Source of the DNA: Lotus japonicus
Taxonomy: Eukaryota > Streptophyta > Magnoliopsida > Fabales > Fabaceae
DNA: 64,000 nucleotides
Assembly (NCBI RefSeq): GCF_012489685.1
Contig: NC_080044.1
Location: forward strand, 62,420,732 to 62,484,731
Direction of reading: 5' to 3'
Positions 23,940 through 34,561 of the stretch are shown here, piece by piece (the first letter of the stretch is position 1; the number at the start of each line of letters is the position of its first letter). A program made the translations under genes and the position numbers. The notes under the pieces were generated by a model, which searched no databases, was not told the origin of the DNA, and saw nothing but the letters and a program-made list of their open reading frames with translations.

Positions 23940-24743
23940 TTATTTTTCCTCCAGTTCATTGAATTGTGAGCAACAACACATGTTGATGAGAGCTACCTCC
24001 AAAGGATCAAACACACAAGGCTTTCTATCAGCTTCTCTACAAACTTCATCGATTGCATTAATTTTGAAACATTGTCCATTGTCCTTTGGATGTTGTATGG
24101 CCTCATAGAGATCAAATTGAACTTCATCATCTTGGACTCTCACTTTCAGCTTCCCAATGTCCATGTCTATCGCCATTCTTGTTGTCCTCATGAAGGGTCT
24201 CCCCAGAATGATTGGAACTTCTTCATCCTCTGGAATATCAATAATAGCAAAGTCAGCGGGAATTAAAATTTTATCAACTCTTACCAGTACATCATCTGCT
24301 ATGCCAACTGGATATTTGATTGATCTATCTGCAAGCTGTAAAGACATCCTGGTTGGTCTAAGCTCCATACCACCTGCTCTCTTCATTATGGAAAGTGGCA
24401 TAAGACTTATACTGGCTCCCAAATCAATCAGAGCTTTTCCCACTGCTAAAGTACCAATAGTCACTGGAATTGTTACATTTCCAGGATCATCCATCTTCTC
24501 AGGTATGAAATGCTGAATAAAGGAACTGCAATGAGCTCCCAAGTGATCCACTTCTTCATCCTGAAACTTTCTCTTCTTTGTCAGCAACTCTTTCATGAAT
24601 TTTGCATATGGTGGCATTTGTTCCAAAGCCTCTGCAAATGGAATGTTGATTTGAAGCCTTTTAAAGATATCCATGAACCTAGTGAATTGCCTTTCCTTGT
24701 CCTCCTTGGTAGGAGCATGTGGATAGGGAAGTCTCTTTCTCAA
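23940..24743 (-). pseudogene. Athila aspartic protease segment
   Basis: A 267-residue frame with the protease signature LIDLGASISLMPL (catalytic Asp of DLGAS) and the conserved downstream IILGRPFMRT motif. It overlaps the end of the gag frame by 4 bases in another frame, so a frameshift separates gag from protease here. Confidence 0.85.
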
Positions 24744-26445
24744 GTGGGGGGTTTTTGGATAACTTTGTCTTTGTCTTTCAACACATTCTCTTTTCCTCCC
24801 ACCTTTATTTTCTCTCCACTATCACCTACTTTTTCCTCACATTTTTCTTTGGTTTTCTTTTCATCACTCTTTTCTTGTCTATTTACACTATCACTCTTCT
24901 TTTTCAACACCTCCCTCTCAATCTCCTCATTATCACTCATTTTCTCCTTTTCTTCACTATTATCCTCTTTTTCACTCACTACTTCACCAACATCTCTACC
25001 AACATCCTTTCCGCTACTTGTGAAAATTGCATTACACTTCTGATTTGGATTAGGCTCAGTATTTGCGATGAATTTTCCTTTCTGATTATCTGCCATCTGC
25101 TTAGTCATTTGGCCCATTTGGATCTCCAAATTTTTAATGGAAGCATCTGTATTCTTCTGGTTGGCTATGGACATCTGCATGAATTGATTTAGTGTGTCTT
25201 CTAGCTTTGCAGTCCTATCCACTGGTGGTTGTTGGTATTGTTGATTCTGATAAGGTAATGGTGGTGCCCTGCTGGAAGATGGTCTTGTGTCTTGCCTCCA
25301 AGGTTGGTTATTGTACTTGTTACCTCCCCTAGGGTAGTTGTTCTGGTACTGACCTTGCCTCTGCTGATTTCCCGCATAGTTCACTTCTTCCTGATTCTGA
25401 TCACAACTACTAGTATAATGATCACCTACACAAACATCACATCTATATACATGTTTCCTAGAAGAGGAATCATGCATCTCTTTTAGTTGCTTTGGAAGAT
25501 CTACGAGCTTTTGTTTCACATCATCTAGTTGTTGCTGAAGCTGCTTGTTTTAAGCTAACACAGCATTAGTTGCTCCAAGCTCAATCATTCCTCCTCTCCT
25601 AGGTGGACCTCGGTGATGTTGATCTTGTTGATCATTTAAGGTCATCGCTTCAATGATTTGAGTGGCTTCAGTGGGCGATTTAGCCATTAAAGAACCACCG
25701 GATGTTGCGTCCAGAATCAACCTAGTTGCTTGCTGCAAGCCCTTTCTAAAGATATGGATTTGGGACCTTGCATCAAACTCATGGTTCGGGCATTTCCACA
25801 ACAAAGATTTAAACCTCTCACAAGTTTCACATAAGCTTTCACCTGCAAGCTGAGAGAAAGTAGAAATCGCAGTTTTACAATCCATAAATTTGGAATCAGA
25901 AAAAATCCTTACCAAGAATTTCTGTTCAAGTTCATTCCAATCGGTAAGGCTACTTTGTGGTTGATCTAAAACCAATCATTTGCTTGCCCAAGTAGAGTCA
26001 AGGGAAAAAGCCTCAGAAACACAGCTTCTTCCTCAGCTTGTGTAAGACCAGCAGTGCCACAAAGTTCATAGAACTTTGTCAAATGCGTGTGCGGATTCTC
26101 ATGGTCCAAACCAGCAAATGGATTGGCATACATCAGTTGCACCAATCCGTACTTCATCTCACGTGGCCTCTCATTCCCTGCAGGTCTTCCGAGTCTTGTC
26201 ATGTTCCTCGGTGAGAAGTTCACAAAACCTGCATGATTATCTCCATTGTCACGACCTGGAGCAGCTGCCATGATGTTTTGTTCTTGATTGCTTGAAGAGA
26301 TTAAAGAAGATGATGCTTCTTGTTCCTTTCTTTGCCTAGCTAATTGTTTTCTCCTCTTTGTCTTGCTATTGTTCCTTCTAGCTGTAGCTTCGATCTCGGG
26401 ATTGAACAATAGTTGATCAGCTGGAGTTTTACCTCGCATACACAA
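24740..26445 (-). pseudogene. Athila gag, broken by a stop and a frameshift
   Basis: Three pieces: 26445-25966 (gag start; contains PFAGLDHENPHTHLTKFYEL), 25975-25550 (continuation after a frameshift near 25970; contains CETCERFKSLLWKCPNHEF), and 25519-24740 after an in-frame stop near 25550. The last piece has a CX2CX3HX4C knuckle (CDVCVGDHYTSSC) and a long Glu/Lys-rich tail before the protease. Confidence 0.85.
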
Positions 26446-26570
26446 AGTGAAAATACAACCTAGCCAAGAAAGTCAGTCAACAAGATAATAAAAGATAAAA
26501 TAAAACTATATACTATATTCACAATTGCTCAAGATAAGAAAACTAATGCAATACTTTTGTATTGACGCAA

Positions 26571-26589
26571 TTCCCCGGCAACAGCGCCA
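26571..26589 (-). other. Athila primer binding site
   Basis: The reverse strand reads TGGCGCTGTTGCCGGGGAA, one base off the TGGCGCCGTTGCCGGGGA site typical of Athila-type elements. It is separated from the LTR end (CTTTCAACA) by three A residues. Confidence 0.85.
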
Positions 26590-26592
26590 TTT

Positions 26593-29048
26593 TGTTGAAA
26601 GATTTTTACTGAACCACTTTCGAATCCTTCAAGATTCATTCGTAGTATAGCAAAGGGTTTTTATCGTCCTCAGGGAATTGGAAATACAACGTCGTTCTTT
26701 AGTAAAACCACTTAAGCAATGATTTCACCAAAGTTTTTGATCGATTGTTTCGAAATACGTTGTAGATATAAAGTAAAGCGATAATAACAACGGGTTTAAA
26801 CAGATTGAGAAAATTGTTGGGATTGGGTTTCGCACCTTAACCGTTATGAATCCTTTAATTCAACACATATAAATCGTTCTATTCTTGATTCCCTCACACC
26901 AGTTCTTATCTAACTCATTAATTAACTCGTTCTATTCTGGTCCGCTCTCCTAATTATCGATGTCTCGCATAACTAACAAAGCGAAGCGTGATTAATTCGG
27001 GTGTTTAACGACTAACAAACCTAACTCTATGTCTAGCAATTAGGATTCTTAGATGACATAACCTAAATCCAATTCAAATACGTAGTTTTCACTCACACAT
27101 CAAATCTCTAATCAAGTCTAATTGATCAAGTTAAAACAAGCTTTAAGAACCAGATTATACCATTGAAATCAAGAGATAAATAGATTCATATGCATAAGAA
27201 CTAAGTTAGATATATAGAGTCTAGGCCTGTCCAGAAATTTTGGGCCCGTCCGAAACCGACCGGCCCGTTACCAAAAAAGGCCATCTCGGTTCGGACGGGT
27301 CGGTTGGCGGGTTGGCGGTCGGAAAAAAACCGGGTTAGGTCGGTTTGGTTCGGTCGAGTTCGGTTTGACCTCTGAGCCGACCGAACCGACCGAACCCACT
27401 CTAATAAAAAAAAAAACCTAGAGACCTAATACAAGCCCAGCCCAAAGCCACCCTTCAGAAAAAAAAAAACAAAAAAACCCAATTTCATAATATAAATACT
27501 CCTTAACTCCTTAACCCTAATTCAATCTTCATTCTTCAGCCGTTCTTCTCCCTCCCCTCTTCATTCTCCAGAAGCTTCTAACCCTAGCAGCACCACAACC
27601 TCCTTCTTCTCAACATCTTACCCTAGCCGCCGCAACTGTCCTTCTCTCTTCTCCTTCTTCCCTCACACATCTCAAACCTTAGCCGCTTCATTCTCCATGC
27701 TTCTCTCACCCGACAGAGCTTGTTCGTTTTCATTTTGCTCCAGAACAAGCCAACCATCGATTCTGGTTTGAAATCGCAAGGATGAAACGAGGAATCTCTT
27801 TCAGATGAGGAAAAGAATGGAAACTTTGTTCATCTTCTCTGGATCTGATCTGAAATCGCAAGAATGAAAGCTTTTTCGGTTTCCTTCCCCTTCAACAGCC
27901 ACCGGACTCAACTAGTTCGAGAGCATGCAGAAAGACAGGCTTCGTAACTTCTTTCTCCCTCTCTCTTGATTTCACTTTTATGGTTTCCTTTCTGATTAGT
28001 TCTTTTTGCAAATCTAGAACTGGAAGCACAAAAAGTTTCAAACTTTGTGAAGTTGAGGAGTAGATCTACAGTTTGAACTCTGAATAAACACTGAAAATTG
28101 GAAAAATCAATGTAGAAATGAGAAATTTGAAAAAATCAATGTACTGTGTGACTTCAAAGAAATATATCTGACTGGTTTTAATATTTTGGCCCAGAAAATT
28201 CGGTTGGTTTTGATTTGGTAAAAATGTTTGAATAAAATAAAAAATGGAATAGATTTGGGAGTAAAGGACACAAACGAATTTAAAACCAACCCGACAGAAC
28301 CCGCCCGACCCGCCGGGTACCCGAGCAACCCGCAACCGACCCAAACCGAAACTTCCCACGGTCGGTTGCGGGCCCAGTTTTGTGTGTGCGGGTTAGGCCG
28401 GTTTGGGCTTTTTGGGCCCGAAACCGACCAAACCCGACCGATGGACAGGCCTAATAGAGTCAAGGTACTATACCAAATCCCAACAAAGAAAAGCTTAGCT
28501 ATCCATAGACATGGAAGCTAGACAAGCTTACAAGAGAAATAGGATGGAAGTGACGATCCATACCGACTTCGACGTAGCTCCAGCTTGATGGAAGCTTACC
28601 CAAGCTCTAAGTTACTTCCCTTTATGTTCTCTGTCGAATTCTCTCTCCAAAAACCAAGTTATATCCTGTTTTGATCTGAAATGGGCCTTTTATAATGTGT
28701 TGTCACGTGCCTGGCCGCTGAGCACCCATTTTTTGCCGTTGAGCGGCTAGTTACTTCAGAGGAAGGTAATTGCCACCGCCTTGGGCGCTGAGCGGCCTCT
28801 GCATACCGCTGGGCGCCCTGGGCATCTTCAAATTCCTATTATCTTGCCAAAGTGTGCCTTCTTCATTGAATCTTCATTCCTTAAACACAAATCAAGATCA
28901 TAATCAAGTTTAAGCACATTCTATCCTAAAGTACATCTAACAATAAGTTCTAAACAAAAGAAGTTAGATTTGGTCAAGGTTTCTCATGAATTTACAAGGA
29001 TAAGTGTCTATATTTCTCATTAAAATTAGGTAAAATTGACACTTATCA
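26593..29048 (-). repeat. 5' LTR of the Athila element, containing a hAT insertion
   Basis: On the reverse strand it begins TGATAAGTGTCAATTTTACC (29048) and ends CTTTCAACA (26593). The total is 2456 bp; without the 1232-bp hAT and its 8-bp duplication the LTR would be 1216 bp. Near the outer edge there is a second GATAAGTGTC-like sequence at 28999-29010. Both plausible ends are present, so only the 3' LTR has been lost. Confidence 0.85.
27222..28453. mobile_element. Non-autonomous hAT transposon (1232 bp) with TSD ATAGAGTC
   Basis: Terminal inverted repeats are TAGGCCTGTCC (27222-27232) and GGACAGGCCTA (28443-28453). The exact 8-bp duplication ATAGAGTC flanks them (27214-27221 and 28454-28461), the hAT hallmark. 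Many AACCGACC/GGTCGGTT motifs cluster near both ends in opposite orientation, like hAT subterminal binding sites. The interior (27480-28260) has an AG/TC-rich stretch and no transposase. Short frames around 28066-28521 are repeats of the subterminal motif. Confidence 0.92.
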
Positions 29049-30010
29049 ATTATATTTTACATTTGAACTCACATATTTTAATTACCATCATTTAAGTCTT
29101 AAAATTTAAATTTTACGTCATTACAAGTAGAAAAGGCTACTTGTTCTTTTTTCTTTTTCTTTTTTGAAGTGAAGGCTACTTGTTCTTTGATAAATTTATA
29201 TATTAATTTAATCATTATAATTTTACGTTAGTCGAAAATATAATAATATTATCATTGGATTTTTTTTGATAAGGCAAAAATTGTATTCAACACAAGGGGT
29301 GCTTTCCCAATATAGTTAAAAATACTTGATCTTCCTTTGTGAAAAAATACTTGATAACTAAAATTACAAAGTTAATTAATATGATTAAAAAATAAACTAT
29401 AGAAAAAAATTACATCGTAAAGGTAAATGAAGCTCTTACCACTTGAGTTATAATTCGAGGACAAAAATAGGAAAATATTTATAAATATTAAACAATATAG
29501 TTTAAAAATGAGTATTAATATAAGACGACAACTATATAGTGCGAATAATTCGAGTAAGAAGAAAAGACGAAATACTTTTAACCAATGAAAGCTTTGGCGG
29601 AAATCACAATGGATCAAATGAATAATGTTCTTTTATTTGACTTATTAATCATCACACTTCTCAAATTGTAAAAAATGATCCCAAATTATCAAAGATACAA
29701 TCATACAAAGCACCTATGATTAAATTAGTGCTAAGAATCTTGGACACGACAATTCCTCTGAGTTTCCTAGAAGTCAATGAAAAGGTTCCACACTTCCACC
29801 GACGCGTTTTCCATTCACACACTTCCCTTCAAAAGAATAGAGAAGAAAATTTATATCAGTCCTTCTATTCTCTTCAACATATCTATAGTTCTTTTCTCTG
29901 CATTGCCAATTTGCTATATCATTCTTTTGCAGTTAGAGACTAACATCAACTTTCCATTTGGGGGACATAATATTGTGATTCTTATTTTGCTCCCTCTATT
30001 GATATTGAAC
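29049..30010. promoter_or_regulatory. Upstream region of the CML gene
   Basis: AT-rich, with no gene seen on either strand. The part from about 29700 to 30010 should hold the promoter and 5' UTR of the calmodulin-like gene. A frame open from 29777 would add 78 residues to that protein but looks like translated 5' UTR. Confidence 0.4.
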
Positions 30011-30517
30011 ATGTCAAAGCTCCAAGTTCAACAACTCAACCAGTTAAGGGAGATTTTCGCGCGATTCGACATGGACTCAGATGGCAGTTTAACCATGTTA
30101 GAGCTCGCGGCGCTTCTCCGGTCACTGGGGCTCAAGCCCTCAGGGGACCAACTCCATGATCTGTTATCCAACATGGACTCAAATGGCAATGGTTCTGTGG
30201 AGTTTGATGAATTGGTGAGGACCATTTTGCCTGACTTGAAGAATAATGCAGAGGTATTGCTGAATCAAGAACAGCTTCTTGATGTGTTTAAGTGCTTCGA
30301 TCGCGACAGCAATGGCTTCATTTCAGCTGCAGAATTGGCGGGGGCAATGGCCAAAATGGGCCAGCCCCTCACGTACAAAGAGCTCACGGAGATGATCAGA
30401 GAGGCTGACACGGATGGTGATGGTGTGATTAGCTTCAATGAGTTTAAAACCATCATGGCTCGCTCTGCCTCTGATTTCTTAGGCCTCAGCAATTGGAAAA
30501 CTGAGCTTCAGCAATGA
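30011..30517 (+). CDS. Calmodulin-like Ca2+ sensor, four EF hands (CML15/16 type)
   Basis: An intronless 168-residue protein, typical size for the CML15/CML16 group. Four canonical EF-hand loops are visible, each with Asp at position 1 and Glu at position 12: residues 20-31 (DMDSDGSLTMLE), 56-67 (DSNGNGSVEFDE), 97-108 (DRDSNGFISAAE) and 133-144 (DTDGDGVISFNE). All four look able to bind Ca2+. No transmembrane segment, signal peptide or N-terminal Gly for myristoylation is present, so it is likely soluble in cytosol or nucleus. Start chosen at MSKLQVQQL because family members start just before the QLKxIFxRFD helix. The likely role is relaying Ca2+ signals by binding target peptides; the targets are unknown. 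Orthology to CML15/16 is from recall of family sequences. Confidence 0.93.
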   Translation: MSKLQVQQLNQLREIFARFDMDSDGSLTMLELAALLRSLGLKPSGDQLHDLLSNMDSNGNGSVEFDELVRTILPDLKNNAEVLLNQEQLLDVFKCFDRDSNGFISAAELAGAMAKMGQPLTYKELTEMIREADTDGDGVISFNEFKTIMARSASDFLGLSNWKTELQQ

Positions 30518-30689
30518 AATTGAACATGTTTATTTCACTAACTAATTATAGATTCTTGATTTTTTTTTTCTTGTTGGATGTGTAGCTTGTGATGTAATGA
30601 TTTTTGTGGTGTGGTTTCAATTAGAACCATGGAATGGAATGAAATAAGGATATCCGGTTTGCCTTACATTATGTACATTAGTAGTAGTA

Positions 30690-31340
30690 CTCTTGATATT
30701 CTTTATTTCAGCTAAATTGAAGAGCTCTCTTTTTCCCTTTTTGTTGATAGATCTGGGGTTGGTTCAGGATAATATTCTGAGGAATCACTTCTGCCATCCC
30801 CTTTCCTCCCTTGAATCTGAATTTTGTTTGGATGTTTTTTGTTTACAACTCAGTTCCACCAACATGTAGAGAGATAAGAATGGAAGAGAAAGAAATATGA
30901 GATATGATTAGTGATGTTTTAGGAAAATGAGAACAGATAGGAAGAGAAAATTAGTAGGAATGTATCAAAACTCATTTTGTTTTTATGGTTTTAAGAAGAG
31001 TTTATTTATGAGTACCTCTTTGATATATCAGAAGAGTATATAAACAATTGAGAGCATATCTTACTGAGTTACAGTTTTAGTATTTTAGATCATCTGGTTC
31101 CTGTATTTTTTTCTTTTCAATATGAAGCATGATGGCACATATCTAGATGATCATTTGTTGATGTTAACCCTTCCTGATAAGAAATTTAGAACCAATGTAC
31201 CAACTTTCTGAAAGTCAAATTATTTACAAGCATATTCCAACAAAGCAGTTTATTATTTTATTGTTCAAAATAATAGTCAATGCATCAAGAAAGCCAGTTA
31301 GCATATCCAGCAATGAACATGAGCTGAACTGCTTATGTTA
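30690..31340. repeat. Copy A of a diverged tandem duplication downstream of the CML gene
   Basis: Matches 31765-32275 in several collinear blocks, including AATATTCTGAGGAA...GAATCTGAATTTTGTTT, GAGTTACAGTTTTAG...CATCTGGTTCCTGTATTTTT and TTGTTCAAAATAATA...GTCAATGCAT. No coding sequence is seen. A frame at 31335-31562 is not supported by anything. Confidence 0.75.
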
Positions 31341-31764
31341 GCAGTTAAATCCCAATCAAGAATTTTCCCAATTTCTCTCCTCATTGAAGGACAAAACCAA
31401 GCTTTGACTTCGCTCACTATCAGCCGGATCCATCACCAGCTGGAATCAATTGCTGCAGGCTTCCCTAGACAAATATTTTCGTTCAAGCAAGACGGCAAAA
31501 TTAAGGAGTCAAATCACCTGATTCCATTAAAAAAAGTCAGTGAATCATTATTTGATTCATAAGATCGGTGTAAAGAAATCTTTCAGATGTACCCCCACCA
31601 TGGTTTTGAGTGGTGGCTCATCGTTCATGCTATCTATAATGGGCTGGCTTACTCTTCCAAAGTCCAACTCAATGTTGCTGCTGGTTGAACCCTAATGCAC
31701 AAGAACCTAGATTAGAGTTTTGAGCTCATTGAGAACATAGCCAAAAATCACCACTAATAGACTA

Positions 31765-32275
31765 ATGAGAGATATTCTTTATTTTAGCTAACCTTTAGAG
31801 CTCTCTTTTTCCTTTGTTAATAGACCTGTGGTTGATGGAGGACAATATTCTGAGGAACAACTTGTATCACCTCTTTTCCTCTCTGGAATCTGAATTTTGT
31901 TTATATGGTTTTAAGAAGATTTTATGGTTCCCTCTTTGATTTGTCAGGAGAGTAAATTAACCATTGAAAGTATATCTTGCTGAGTTACAGTTTTAGATCA
32001 TCTGGTTCCTGTATTTTTCTTTTCAATATAAAACTTGATGCACATATCTGAATGATCAATTGTTGATGTTAACCCATAAGAAATTTAAAACTAATGGACC
32101 CACTTTATGTAAGTAAAACTATTTGAGGTGATGGAGATGAGTGTTTCATCAATTATTAACCTGCATATTCCAGCCAAGTAGTTCAATTATAATTGTTCAA
32201 AATAATATAGTCAATGCATTAAAAAAGCCCACTTAGCATATACAGCAATGGACATGAGCTGTACTGCTATTTTTT
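31765..32275. repeat. Copy B of the tandem duplication
   Basis: Collinear with 30690-31340 but shorter, with deletions between blocks. The end of this copy was the target of the Mutator-like insertion at 32279. Confidence 0.75.
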
Positions 32276-32278
32276 AAA

Positions 32279-33747
32279 GGCTTAATCCAGTTTTTGGTCC
32301 CTATCCTTTGTCATAAATATGACTTTAGTCCCTCGCCGGAGCAAAGGTGGGGATTGGTCCTCAGTTTTTTGCAAAATAGTTGGCTTTGGTCCTTCCGGCA
32401 GGTTGGGTCAACGCCGGAGCTCCGGGAAGCTCACGTGGCATTGCCACATCATTTAATTAGCTTTGGTGGATTTTTTTTAAAAATATAATTAATTTAAAAA
32501 ATGAAATTATTTAAAATTCTTAAAAATAAAAACCAAAAAATCTGGAAAGGAGGAATTTAACTTAATCTGGAAAGGAAGATAGAGAATCCAAGGAGTTTGT
32601 CTAGCTTGTTGAATCGGGGAAAAAAAATACTCATATGGGATATGGCAAATCAGATTACAGCTTGGGTCTCTCCAAACCCAACCCCCCCCCCCCCCACCCC
32701 TTCGATCTTTTCTCTGCCACCACCACACCAACCGAACCGCCGTCATCACTCACCACCCTCAACCTTCCAACCCCCACACAGTCGATCCCTTTCTCTCCTC
32801 CTGGGTGGTCTCGTGGTGGAGCGATGGAGGTTCTATATGCCACTGTAGACCAGATCTGGGATAGGGTTTTGGGGTTCTATGGGGATTGTTGGTGATTGAG
32901 AGGTGGTGGCTTCTTCCTCAGATCTGCATTTTGGGGGTGGTGGTGAGTTTTCTGGGTTGTTGATTTTGGGTTTTTTTGCATTTCTTGGTCCTGGATCTGT
33001 ATTTTGGCGTGTCCTGGATCTAGAAACGGAGGTTTTCTGGATTTTTTCATTTCTTTGTCAGTTTGTTGTGAGAAAATACATATGAACAAGATGAGAATGA
33101 TGAAAACAAAAATGGTTCAGGCCAAGTTCTACTATGTATAGTCTAATTGCTAGGATCTTGGTGAATAAGGAGACGATGAAGCAATTTTGGGTTACTATGA
33201 GGATGATGAAGACATAAGGGTTTTATCTTGATGGAGAGACTTATCAGCCTATTTTAGCTGGTTTTAAGAGCGCAAAGATGTGGAATGATTTCAATGGTCT
33301 GCAAAAGTTCTATAATCGGATGCTTCAGGAAAACGGGATGCTAAGAGTTCTCAGGGATTTTGTCAGGTTCAGATTTAGTAATTAGGGAATTGTTAATAGG
33401 GATTAGATTTTGTTAATTAGGGATTGAGAATTAATGTTGTTCTGGGTTCCTGAAAGAAAGAAAAGATGAAGTTGAGGAAGATGAAGATGAAGATTGAATG
33501 ATGGTGATTAATCTGAATTTCTTAATTTTTTTTAAATGAAAACGGAAAAAAAAAATCCAACGAGGCTCATTAATTGACGTGGCAAGGGCCACATCAGCCG
33601 GCGGAGCTCCGGCGTTGACCCAACCGGCCGGAAGGACCAAAGCCAACTATTTTGCAAAAAACTGGGGACCAATCCCCACCTTTGCTCCGGCGAGGGACTA
33701 AAGTCATATTTATGACAAAGGATAGGGACCAAAAACTGGATTAAGCC
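32279..33747. mobile_element. Mutator-like element, 1469 bp, ~190-bp TIRs, 9-bp TSD
   Basis: Terminal inverted repeats start GGCTTAATCCAGTTTTTGG at the left and end with its exact complement at 33747. They stay nearly identical for about 185-190 bp (32279-32465 against 33560-33747). The 9-bp duplication TTTTTTAAA flanks them (32270-32278 and 33748-33756), as expected for Mutator-like elements. There is no transposase frame. The interior has a C14 run near 32682-32695 and G+C-rich stretches unlike the flanks. Confidence 0.92.
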
Positions 33748-33756
33748 TTTTTTAAA

Positions 33757-34561
33757 TCTCAATCAGGATTGAGTAATGATTCGTGAACATTTGCCCAGTG
33801 TAGACACCGTAATTGAGAAATGAAGAGAAGAGAGAGAAGTAATATGGTTGTGATGTATGATTGATGTGATTAGAAGAAAGTGATACAAAGAAAAATTGAG
33901 TGTTATGTGAGGTGTCGGTAATGTTTAGATGTTTAAGTGTCATTACTGATTACGATTTTTCATGCAGTCCCATTCTAGCAGCATGGAGGCTTATGTATCA
34001 TAAGTAGAATGTGCTGCTGCACCACATCAGCTTGGAGTAAATCTACTGTTTATTATTATTCTTATCATGCCATGTCCTTAATATGACACAGTTAACCAAG
34101 TCCAAAGTTCTTACCTCAGATTTGCCCATTATAAAGCCAGAAGATCTTTTTATGCCTGAACAACTTACAAGATTTTTGTTCTTAGTCAATGATAGCAAGG
34201 CTAACAGATAAAAGCTTGAATGCCACTAGACTTGTAGCATGAAAGAATGAGTCAAAGTAAACATATTATTCTTCTATCCTACAATAAATCTTATACAATG
34301 ATGATGATACAATGTTGACCTAAACCTTATCTCTGATCTTTAAGCAGCCAAATTTTATTATAAACTTCTGAACAAAATCTAAGGTACAGAAACTTCCTTA
34401 AATAACTAATGTCATCAGGAAGATACCCCTTTCCCTCAAATATGTACAAATGAAAGAAGGTTGTAACCTATGAAAGAAATTTAATGTACACCTATGTTTT
34501 TACCAATGAATAAGACATCCAACAAAGTGAAAAGAAAAAAAGAAAATGAAAAAATATCAGG
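33757..34561. other. Gene-free interval and 3' side of the ALA gene
   Basis: No coding frame with family features. The end nearest 34561 should hold the 3' UTR of the P4-ATPase. No transposon ends were found. Confidence 0.45.

Larger units (their letters stand above)
22076..29048 (-). mobile_element. Athila-lineage Ty3/gypsy retrotransposon, 3'-truncated in integrase
   Basis: On the reverse strand: 5' LTR (29048-26593), primer binding site (26589-26571), gag, protease, RT, RNase H and the first residues of the integrase region, then an abrupt end near 22076. There is no 3' LTR. Block sequences in RT ([37 protein letters not shown]) and protease (ALIDLGASISLMPLSI) are diagnostic of the Athila lineage. 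The non-Met primer site also fits Athila. The coding frame carries several breaks. An 8-bp-flanked hAT element sits in the LTR. Confidence 0.92.

Noticed and set aside
24510..25192. Plus-strand frames with long Phe/Leu/Ser runs
   Set aside because: They are the complement of the Glu/Lys-rich tail of Athila gag.
28066..28521. Overlapping open frames on both strands rich in Pro/Arg/Gly
   Set aside because: They are translations of the hAT subterminal AACCGACC repeats.
29777..30010. N-terminal extension of the calmodulin-like protein from an upstream ATG
   Set aside because: The extra 78 residues are unlike the family and AT-biased like a 5' UTR. The family start MSKLQVQQL lies at 30011.
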